NCBI GenBank assembly: GCA_030594725.1 | Contig: JAUVEQ010000231.1 | Span: forward strand, 1 to 5,206 | DNA length: 5,206 nt | Direction: 5' to 3' | Source of the DNA: Methanobacteriota archaeon | GTDB taxonomy: Archaea; Thermoplasmatota; DTKX01; GCA-020343715 | Shown: in pieces, positions 1 through 5,020 of the stretch | Layout of the letters: each line of letters starts with the position of its first letter | Position numbering within the stretch: the first letter of the stretch is position 1 | The notes under the pieces: generated by a model | The model's input: only the letters and a program-made list of their open reading frames with translations | The model's database searches: none | Told to the model about the DNA's origin: nothing | Translations under genes and position numbers: made by a program

Positions 1-1388
1 CCCGTCAGGAGCATGAGCCACAATGGGATGAGGACGACGCCGTCGCGGACCCCCACATCCTCCTTTGTGATCATCACAGGAGGCATATCACCCATGCCCT
101 CACAGTACGCCTTGACCGCGGACAGGTCCGCTCTCCTGACGCTCTTCCTGTACTTGGCCTCGATGGGTATCGTGTCCCCACCCATCTCGAGGATGAAGTC
201 CATCTCCCTACCCCCGTATGAAGGTCCGTAGTGGAGCCTACCGCCGTAGCGCTCGGCCAGACGGGCCAGGTGGATGGCCGTCGCCTGCTCGGCCACGTGA
301 CCCATGGCCTTGTCGTCTCCGAGAAGACGGGAGTCCCTCTTGTCTATGGCGTTCTGCACGCCCGTGTCCGCGAGGTAGTACTTGCTCATCCGCCGTTGCC
401 GCTTGTGCTCTCCCCGGGCGAACGAGGGTACCTGGAGGATGAGCCTCGAGGATACCAGGAACGAAAGGTAGCTCTCGACGGTGTTCCTGTGGGAATCGAT
501 CGCCCTCGCGAGGGAATCGATGCTCAACGGAAAACCCCCGCCGTCCGCGACGAGCAGCAGCAGCTTGGCCAGCTTGTCCGGCCTCCGTACCTCGTGGATG
601 GTGGGGATGTCGCGAAATAGCACCCTCTCGATGACGTCGTCGCTGAGGTTCCTGAAGTACTCCAGTTCGCTCTCGACGTAGGCGCCCTCGGGGAGCCCCC
701 CCCTCAGCAGGTACTGGCCAAGGAATGGCATCGTGGCATCCCGCAGATGCGTCATCTCGAGAAGTCCCTCCTCGGATAGGAGACGATGCTCTCCCGTCAC
801 TACATCGATGAATCCGATCCCGGGAGGGGATCCCCCTCTCAAGGAAGTCCAGTCCCGCAGCTCCCAAGGTCCCAGCTCCAGACCGGTCGCCCGCCCGGTG
901 AGGCTCTCGGCCGTCGCCCCCTTGATGAGGAGCCCGGCCGAACCCGTGACGGCCAACCTGACGTCCTTCCTGCGGTCCCACACGTTCTTCACTGCAACGG
1001 CCCAATCGTCCACGCTCTGGACCTCGTCGAGGAAGTAGTACCTGGTCCCGCCCTCTCCGATGCCGTGCTGCCTCCGATGGGCCTCTATGATCGCCGGTAT
1101 CACCTCGGGCCCCATCGTCCTTAGGGTCAGGTCGTCGAGGGAGGCGTAGACGAGGTCCTGGGGACGCTGGCCCTTCTCGATCAGGTGCCCTATCGCCTGG
1201 TGAACCATGGTGGTCTTGCCCGACCGCCTCAGGCCAGCGACGATGGGGATCCTGTCCCCCTCGAGGAGCTCCATGAAGCGCTGGACCTCCCTCCTCTCGG
1301 TTCTTGGCGAGGCCCAGGCGGGCACTACGCCGGAGGCCCACCATGGATTCATGGTTGACAGGGAGGATATGATGCCTTCGTAGTCCAT
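1..1388 (-). CDS. AAA+ ATPase with DUF4143-type C-terminal region (3' end off the window)
   Basis: I translated this frame directly; it is open from the ATG at 1388 to the left edge, giving 462 residues without a stop. The N-terminal half is a P-loop ATPase: Walker A GLRRSGKTT (residues 52-60), Walker B YYFLDEVQ (117-124) and a sensor-like VTGS (147-150). The middle has SKYYLADTG (335-342), typical of the family just before the C-terminal region. That region carries EMDFIL (395-400) and PIEAKY (408-413), a D...E-x-K arrangement like PD-(D/E)XK nucleases. Proteins of this ATPase/DUF4143 family are common in archaea and anaerobic bacteria; their function is mostly unknown, though a role in mobile or defence loci is often suspected. 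At 462+ residues it is near or slightly above the usual length, so little should be missing. The start at 1388 fits a TATA box about 27 bases upstream, i.e. a leaderless transcript. An overlapping ATG at 1398 opens a different frame that lacks these motifs. Confidence 0.93.
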   Translation of the reverse strand, partial: MDYEGIISSLSTMNPWWASGVVPAWASPRTERREVQRFMELLEGDRIPIVAGLRRSGKTTMVHQAIGHLIEKGQRPQDLVYASLDDLTLRTMGPEVIPAIIEAHRRQHGIGEGGTRYYFLDEVQSVDDWAVAVKNVWDRRKDVRLAVTGSAGLLIKGATAESLTGRATGLELGPWELRDWTSLRGGSPPGIGFIDVVTGEHRLLSEEGLLEMTHLRDATMPFLGQYLLRGGLPEGAYVESELEYFRNLSDDVIERVLFRDIPTIHEVRRPDKLAKLLLLVADGGGFPLSIDSLARAIDSHRNTVESYLSFLVSSRLILQVPSFARGEHKRQRRMSKYYLADTGVQNAIDKRDSRLLGDDKAMGHVAEQATAIHLARLAERYGGRLHYGPSYGGREMDFILEMGGDTIPIEAKYRKSVRRADLSAVKAYCEGMGDMPPVMITKEDVGVRDGVVLIPLWLMLLT

Positions 1389-1410
1389 GGACCCCCATTG
1401 GCACCGTCCT

Positions 1411-1420
1411 TTATATATAT
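1411..1420 (-). promoter_or_regulatory. TATA box of the ATPase gene
   Basis: On the minus strand this reads ATATATATAA, at the edge of a strongly AT-rich tract in an otherwise GC-rich window. Its centre is about 27 bases from the A of the ATG at 1388, the archaeal TATA-to-start distance expected for a leaderless mRNA. The purine-rich BRE that should flank it is weak (ATAGTA). No Shine-Dalgarno sequence is needed on this reading. Confidence 0.7.
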
Positions 1421-1629
1421 TACTATTATATTATCGGATTTAACCATAGTTAACTGCTATTATAATATCAATTTAAACGCCTGAAAGTTGCTATCATGAT
1501 AACAAAGATAGTGGGTGGTCATGCTTGGAACGCCCAGAACCAGCACTGTTCCTCATGACAACCGCCGTCTAGATAAGATATGCGTACGTGACAACGAGAG
1601 CTCGATGGTGATCTGTATCTCATTGAATC
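1421..1629. other. Gene-free stretch, AT-rich on its left
   Basis: Part of the gene-free gap 1389-1882. The left half (to about 1510) is AT-rich and contains small palindromes (AGTTAACT at 1448-1455, TATCATGATA at 1492-1501) that could be regulator sites upstream of the ATPase promoter; with so many A and T bases they could also be chance. The right half (about 1510-1629) has mixed composition. The plus-strand frame opening at 1515 runs on through the repeat and antisense to the antitoxin gene and has no recognisable domain, so I do not call a gene. I see no tRNA or clear terminator here. Confidence 0.5.
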
Positions 1630-1803
1630 GTACAGAACAAGCGGTATTGTCGGGTGCTGTACAAGGAGCTACGGATACAGAACGCTGCGCGGTCGGCGCG
1701 CACGCGCCTCCCTTGCCAGGACAGGGCATGGTCAGTGCGGACCACGCCGGGCCCCGGGGAGGCGCCTTCGGCCGGAGGTGTGGGGGGACCCACGGTCGAC
1801 CTC
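1630..1803 (+). repeat. Structured intergenic repeat, copy A
   Basis: First of three same-orientation copies. Against copy C it shares identical runs of 27, 14 and 39 bases from 1681 on, broken only by small indels. Visible foldings are: GTACAG (1630-1635) with CTGTAC (1657-1662); TGCGC (1686-1690) with GCGCA (1698-1702); an outer 9-bp perfect stem GCGCCTCCC (1704-1712) with GGGAGGCGC (1757-1765); inside it GGCATGGTC (1725-1733) with GACCACGCC (1740-1748), one A/C mismatch, loop AGTGCG; and GTGGG (1780-1784) with CCCAC (1789-1793) closing a GGGA loop of GNRA type. The strand given is that of the shared orientation, not proof of transcription. It lies 80 bases past the 3' end of the antitoxin gene. 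The outer limits are approximate. It could be a structured RNA, a non-autonomous mobile element or a recombination site; I do not recognise a family. Confidence 0.8.
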
Positions 1804-1882
1804 ACGCCGCCGCTCCCACGTCCTCCCGTCGAACCGAGCCGCAAGCCGGCCACCCATCCACACACCCCCGTCGGGCACGTCG

Positions 1883-2500
1883 TCATCGAGGGTCCGGTCC
1901 ACCCCCGAGCACCTCCTGGAGGACGTCCCTCGTCCTGACGTCGAAGAGCTCCGCGTGCCGGGACAACACCCCGGGGTCCAGCTCCTCCAGGTACATGTCG
2001 TCCACCAGGGAATCGAGGGTGCCCCTCGCCATGTCCCTCCCCCTGACGAACCTCACGTAGATGAGGTCGAGCAGCGCCTTCTCCGGTTCGGCGACCAGCA
2101 CCTCTCCCTCCCTACGGTAACCCCGGAACAGGGACCTCTTCACCTGGTGGTACTCGAACACCCTGTCGCCCGTCCGGAAGGTGTAGGGGAGCCTGGTGGT
2201 GACCAGGGTGAGCACCCGCGCCTGCTGGCTCAGGATGCCGTGCCTCGACAACGCGTACTCAAACGATAGGTAGGAGGGCTCCCTGATGACCATCGCCACC
2301 TCCTCGTCGGACGGGGGGGTGAAGGGGTTGGCGTACCATCCCCGGGCCGGGCGTTCGATGACGCCGGAGGCGACCAGACGGGAGAGCTGCACGGAGAGGG
2401 AGGACCTCCTGTCGCCGGTCAGCAGGACCAGGTCCGACAGCGAGAAGAGCCTCTTGCCCCTGTTCGCCCTGAACAGGTCCAGCCACTCGTCCACCTTCAC
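1883..2500 (-). CDS. abiEi: AbiEi-type antitoxin and repressor (type IV toxin-antitoxin)
   Basis: This 205-residue protein has an N-terminal winged helix-turn-helix (about residues 5-58, ending in the wing-like RPARGWYANP) and a C-terminal region with the family's AEPEKALLDLIYV segment (138-150). AbiEi proteins counteract the AbiEii nucleotidyltransferase and, in studied systems, bind inverted repeats in their own promoter to repress the operon. Length matches the family. The GTG start at 2500 overlaps the toxin's stop codon as GTGA, so the two are translated from one message; GAGG and GGTG just upstream could serve as ribosome binding sites. A second GTG at codon 3 is an alternative start. 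The gene lies downstream of the toxin gene, the reverse of the usual order. The last residues (GGGPDPR) look like a low-complexity tail. Confidence 0.88.
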   Translation of the reverse strand: MKVDEWLDLFRANRGKRLFSLSDLVLLTGDRRSSLSVQLSRLVASGVIERPARGWYANPFTPPSDEEVAMVIREPSYLSFEYALSRHGILSQQARVLTLVTTRLPYTFRTGDRVFEYHQVKRSLFRGYRREGEVLVAEPEKALLDLIYVRFVRGRDMARGTLDSLVDDMYLEELDPGVLSRHAELFDVRTRDVLQEVLGGGPDPR

Positions 2501-3321
2501 GGCCCCACCGCCTCTGCCATCTCCGAGGCGTGGGCGATGACGTCCTCGACCCTCTCGAGGATCTCCCCGAAAGAGGACCCGTAGGCCTCCAGCACCCGGG
2601 ACGGCAGGAAACGGGCCATCTCTGCCTCGAGGGTGGACAGGCCCTCCTCCTGGACCCTCGCCCTGGTCCTCTCCAGCCCCTCGACCAGCCCGGGGACGGA
2701 CTCGCCGTAGTCGACAGCCTTCCTCCTCACCAGCTCACCGTCCACCTCCACGGACCTCTCCTCGGTCAGGTAGTGGACGTCCCAGAGGTCCCTGCCCTTG
2801 AGGTAGGGCCTGAACGCCAGCGCGCAGACCTTGTCGGCCAGGATCTCCACCGGGTCCTCGACCCTGACGGCGGGCCGGACCGGGGGGAAGTCCAGGATGC
2901 GGGGGCCGTTGCGGTGCGACGGGACTGGCGCCAGCTCGACGTGGACCCTGACGATCTGCCCGTGGTCCTCCGACACCGTCCTCAGGATGTGCCTCTGCAA
3001 ACTGGGGTCGTCCCTCTGGGCCCTGGTCGCCACCGATGCGAGGAAGGGGAAGGCGTCCTCCACGTAGCGACCGGTATGGGCCATGTGATCCGCCAGGCTG
3101 AAGACGTCCACTCCCTCGACCATCACCAGGTCGATGTCCTCCGAGAACCTGGGGTTGCCGTGGAACAGTCGCAGGGCGGTGCCCCCGTGGAACACGATGC
3201 TGTCGAAGCACCCCCTCAGGGAGAGGGACGTCAGCACCGCCTTCTGCACCTCCTCCGCCAGGACCTGCTTCCTCGTGGCCCCCAGGGCCTCGCTCCTCTC
3301 GATCACCTCTTCCCATTGCAC
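2497..3321 (-). CDS. abiEii: AbiEii-type nucleotidyltransferase toxin (type IV toxin-antitoxin)
   Basis: The 274-residue protein carries the signature of the AbiEii/AbiGii (DUF1814) nucleotidyltransferase fold: HGGTALRL (45-52), then R58-F-S-E-D-I-D-L (58-65) with the D62/D64 metal-binding pair, a third likely acidic residue E129 in VHVELAP, ADKVCAL (162-168) and KGRDLWDVHYL (175-185). Family members transfer nucleotides; the studied MenT relatives modify the tRNA acceptor end and block translation, and AbiE systems give abortive infection against phages. All expected motifs are present, so it is probably active. The start is the GTG at 3321: an in-frame TAG at 3334-3336 excludes anything further upstream, and an AT-rich box lies about 28 bases away, which suits a leaderless message. 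It is the first gene of a two-gene operon and shares 4 bases with the antitoxin gene. Confidence 0.92.
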   Translation of the reverse strand: MQWEEVIERSEALGATRKQVLAEEVQKAVLTSLSLRGCFDSIVFHGGTALRLFHGNPRFSEDIDLVMVEGVDVFSLADHMAHTGRYVEDAFPFLASVATRAQRDDPSLQRHILRTVSEDHGQIVRVHVELAPVPSHRNGPRILDFPPVRPAVRVEDPVEILADKVCALAFRPYLKGRDLWDVHYLTEERSVEVDGELVRRKAVDYGESVPGLVEGLERTRARVQEEGLSTLEAEMARFLPSRVLEAYGSSFGEILERVEDVIAHASEMAEAVGP

Positions 3322-3338
3322 GATATCACTTGCCTAGA

Positions 3339-3356
3339 TTAACATATTTGTTAAGT
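3339..3356 (-). promoter_or_regulatory. Promoter and probable operator of the toxin-antitoxin operon
   Basis: The 16-bp sequence at 3339-3354, TTAACATATTTGTTAA, has two perfect 6-base inverted arms (TTAACA, TGTTAA) around four bases. The minus-strand TATA-like stretch (roughly CTTAACAAATA) overlaps it and is centred about 28 bases upstream of the GTG at 3321. A dimeric winged-helix repressor bound here would block TBP access. AbiEi autorepression through inverted repeats is known in bacterial systems; that AbiEi is the ligand of this palindrome is inference. Confidence 0.55.
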
Positions 3357-3572
3357 TTCTCAAGTCATAATGGGATGACCAGCATAAATACCTGTCGATA
3401 CGGGACCAGTAGGACCGGATCGGCGCCGTTCCGGGAGACCCACATCTCATCTCGTTCATCCTGCATCACGTCTGGACGTATCGTCCATCACAGACTTATA
3501 CTGCCCCCGAGGGGGTCAGCGAAGGTGTGCATGGGAGTTCGGGTCAAGCCCTATTGCGGGGTGCGGGGCAAG
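3357..3572. other. Divergent-gene gap with a G/C hairpin and TATA-like motifs
   Basis: First part of the 576-base gap between the toxin start and the dehydrogenase start. It contains two plus-strand TATA-like motifs, CATAAATACC near 3383-3392 and CTTATACTG near 3495-3503, and a strong hairpin at 3504-3515, CCCCC with GGGGG across a 2-base GA centre, extended by CTG/CAG with one bulged T. The second motif would place a transcript start near 3523, so it might drive an RNA through repeat copy B. The GTG-started frame at 3527-3709 that crosses copy B has no recognisable domain and I do not call it a gene. Confidence 0.4.
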
Positions 3573-3575
3573 GTA

Positions 3576-3695
3576 ATGCTGCGCCTCGGTCGCGCACCGG
3601 CGCGACCTCTCAGCCGCGCACCGGCGTGGCCTCGTTGCCAGGACAGGGGATGGTCATTGCGGACCACGCCGACCGAGCCCTGGAGAGGCGTCACC
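3576..3695 (+). repeat. Structured intergenic repeat, copy B (diverged)
   Basis: This copy matches A and C most strongly in the core 3635-3671: the first 14 bases (from TTGCCAGG) are identical in all three, and the following block from ATGGTCA to ACGCCG differs at one base. Flanks are diverged, but the 5' GCTGCGC..CGGTC and the 3' GAGGCG are still alignable. The inner hairpin is kept: TGGTC (3651-3655), loop ATTGCG, GACCA (3662-3666). The outer stem is kept in another form: GTGGCCTC (3626-3633) with GAGGC (3685-3689) plus CAC (3692-3694), the two halves separated by a 2-base bulge. Core conservation with drifting flanks suggests constraint on the core. It lies directly past the 3' end of the broken membrane-anchor reading frame. 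Element limits are approximate. Confidence 0.7.
3588..3630 (+). repeat. Tandem pair of hairpins inside repeat copy B
   Basis: The 12-base unit CGCGCACCGGCG occurs at 3591-3602 and again at 3615-3626, period 24. Each is the tip of a hairpin with an ACCG loop: GGTCGCGC (3588-3595) with GCGCGACC (3600-3607), perfect over 8 bp; and GCCGCGC (3613-3619) with GCGTGGC (3624-3630), 7 bp with one G-T pair. A T-A pair in the first is a C-G pair in the second, so the change keeps pairing. The second hairpin shares bases with the outer stem of the element (3626-3633), so both cannot form at once. Confidence 0.6.
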
Positions 3696-3702
3696 AGGCA
3701 GG

Positions 3703-3855
3703 TCACTGACCCCTCCGCCGGGCCCCAACGAGGCCTGCCATCACCACAGCCACCAGGGCAACGACCAGGCCACCCCCGCCTGCCTAGCCGTCCTTTTCAT
3801 CCTTCTGATCATCGTCCGGGTCCCCCATCGCGACGACCCTGCGCGCAGGATGGGC
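3703..3855 (-). pseudogene. Remnant of a C-terminal membrane anchor, broken by TAG
   Basis: One minus-strand frame, open downward from an in-frame TGA at 3856-3858, reads a charged segment (ATG at 3828, then GDPDDDQKDEKDG), a TAG at 3784-3786, then GGGG, a run of about 15 hydrophobic residues (LVVALVAVVMAGLVG), ARRRGQ and a TGA at 3703-3705. Acidic linker, one transmembrane helix and a short basic tail is the usual C-terminal anchor of archaeal surface proteins. Nothing of an ectodomain remains: only about 25 codons lie before the TAG. I read it as the decayed 3' end of a surface-protein gene. TAG as pyrrolysine is the alternative, but the TGA upstream and the lack of a protein body argue against it. 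A chance hydrophobic run in GC-rich DNA is also possible. Confidence 0.4.
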
Positions 3856-3862
3856 TCAAAGG

Positions 3863-3870
3863 TAAAATAG
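3863..3870 (+). promoter_or_regulatory. Probable TATA box of the dehydrogenase gene
   Basis: TAAAATAG, preceded by the purine-rich AAAGG that could act as BRE, is the only AT-rich box near the gene. Its centre lies about 31 bases from the ATG at 3898, predicting a start near 3893 and a leader of only about five bases. No Shine-Dalgarno sequence is seen between the box and the ATG. Confidence 0.5.
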
Positions 3871-3897
3871 TAGCCAAACGATATTCATGCGATTCTC

Positions 3898-4950
3898 ATG
3901 GAGGAGGAGCAGGCTTCGGGAACGCTTCCTCGGACCGTCCGCGGATACGCGGCGATGGAGAGGGGACGGGAGCTCGAGCCTTTCACCTACGAACCGCCCA
4001 AGCTCGATGAGCACGACGTGCGGGTCTCCGTCACCCACTGCGGCCTCTGCTACACCGACGTCCACGGCATCGATGACCACTGGGGCATCACCCCCTTCCC
4101 CTTCGTGCCCGGCCACGAGATCGTCGGCCACGTCTCGGAGGTGGGCCCCGCGGTGACCGATCTCAGGGAGGGCGACCGCGTCGGCGTCGGATGGCAGGGC
4201 CGCTCGTGCGGTCGGTGCGAGGGGTGCATCGGGGAGGAGGAGCACCTCTGCGTGGAGGTCGCCGAGAACGCCGCGTGGTCCCCCTACGGCGGCTTCTCGA
4301 CCTCGTTCAAGGTGGACAGCCGGTTCGCCTACCAACTGCCGGAGGCCATGCCCTCCGAGGAGGCCGCGGTGATGCTCTGCGCAGGGCTGACCGTCTACTC
4401 CCCCCTCAGGACCTACGGGGTCGGCCCCTCACACAGGGTCGGCGTCATCGGTGTGGGCGGCCTCGGCCACCTCGCCATCCAGTTCGCTCACGCCCTCGGG
4501 TGCGACGTAACGGCCATCTCATCGTCGCCCGGGAAGGAGGAGGAGGCGAGGGCGCTGGGCGCGGACCACTTCATCCTCGCGGGGGACAAGGCCGCCATCG
4601 AGAGGCAAGAGCTCACGTTCGACATGCTCCTCTACACCGCCCACGCCGACCTGGACTGGACGCCCCTGATGCAAGCCCTCAGGAACCGCGGCAGGATGGT
4701 CATGGTGGGCTTCCCGCCGGTCGATGTGAGGTTCGACGCGATGGAGCTCGTCATCCACCAGAACTCGATGACCGGCTCCCTCTTCGGCAGCTGCGCCATG
4801 ATGCGGGAGATGCTCGCGTTCGCGGAGGCGAAGGGCATCAGGCCCATGGTCGAGGTGATGCCCATGGGGCAGGTGAACGAGGCTATCCGGAGGCTCAAGG
4901 AGAACAGGGCCCGTTACCGGATCGTCCTCGCGAACGACGACGCGGTGTGA
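3898..4950 (+). CDS. ahr: Zinc-dependent NADPH aldehyde reductase / alcohol dehydrogenase, Ahr (YjgB) type
   Basis: A complete 350-residue medium-chain dehydrogenase that interconverts aldehydes and primary alcohols. The GroES-like N-terminal domain holds the catalytic zinc ligands C51 (CGLCYTD), H73 (PGHE) and C161 (MLCAGLT), and a structural zinc site at C104, C107, C110 and C118. The Rossmann domain has GVGGLG (185-190) followed by ISSSPGKE (207-214), a serine-rich loop at the cofactor-selecting position that favours NADPH. From memory, Escherichia coli Ahr is very alike throughout: GRELEPFTYEPPKL, SSSPGKEEE, LDWTP and ARYRIVL all have close counterparts there. Y52 replaces the usual histidine of CH(T/S)D. 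The ATG at 3898 is the first possible start (in-frame TAG at 3871-3873) and is needed to include TVRGYAA; about 12 residues before that are extra. Substrate is unknown. It stands alone, divergent from the toxin-antitoxin operon. Confidence 0.95.
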   Translation: MEEEQASGTLPRTVRGYAAMERGRELEPFTYEPPKLDEHDVRVSVTHCGLCYTDVHGIDDHWGITPFPFVPGHEIVGHVSEVGPAVTDLREGDRVGVGWQGRSCGRCEGCIGEEEHLCVEVAENAAWSPYGGFSTSFKVDSRFAYQLPEAMPSEEAAVMLCAGLTVYSPLRTYGVGPSHRVGVIGVGGLGHLAIQFAHALGCDVTAISSSPGKEEEARALGADHFILAGDKAAIERQELTFDMLLYTAHADLDWTPLMQALRNRGRMVMVGFPPVDVRFDAMELVIHQNSMTGSLFGSCAMMREMLAFAEAKGIRPMVEVMPMGQVNEAIRRLKENRARYRIVLANDDAV

Positions 4951-5020
4951 CGCGTACCATATTGAGTCTCGAGATCAGGACCAATAGCGATTGTACTGTC
5001 ATCAGCGTTACCTAGCTCGG
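4951..5020. other. Short 3' flank of the dehydrogenase gene
   Basis: No T-rich tract of the archaeal terminator kind and no stable hairpin is visible in these bases. If transcription of the dehydrogenase ends nearby, the folded repeat that follows is the first structure it meets. Confidence 0.4.

Noticed and set aside
238..1404. Long minus-strand frame of 388 codons opening at the ATG at 1404
   Set aside because: It overlaps the ATPase gene in another frame and has the arginine-, glycine- and proline-rich make-up of GC-rich shadow frames, with no Walker motifs. The frame starting at 1388 carries all the family motifs.
1630..1803. Repeat as a tRNA, riboswitch or CRISPR element
   Set aside because: There is no T-loop motif or CCA-type acceptor stem, the foldings do not match a riboswitch I know, and only isolated copies at kilobase spacing exist instead of a regular short array.
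1620..1886. Minus-strand frame of 88 codons whose ATG overlaps the antitoxin stop as ATGA, like a third operon gene
   Set aside because: The overlap is tempting, but the body translates through repeat A, is glycine-rich without a recognisable domain, and the small indels between repeat copies A and C would shift the frame.
1515..2060. Plus-strand frame of 181 codons across repeat A and antisense to the antitoxin gene
   Set aside because: No domain, serine/proline/arginine-rich shadow composition, and it crosses a non-coding repeat and a well-supported gene on the other strand.
1713..3700. Similar peptides in repeat copies A and B (CQDRxWSxRTTP)
   Set aside because: The match reflects DNA identity of the core. 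Copy C has an extra G inside this stretch that changes the frame, so protein-level conservation is not supported.
3330..4010. Plus-strand frame of 226 codons entering the dehydrogenase gene
   Set aside because: It crosses the toxin operon promoter, repeat B and the dehydrogenase promoter, and ends inside the dehydrogenase gene in a different frame; no domain is visible.
4191..5015. Plus-strand frame of 274 codons overlapping the dehydrogenase
   Set aside because: It is an arginine/glycine-rich shadow of the dehydrogenase gene, whose own frame holds every zinc and cofactor motif.
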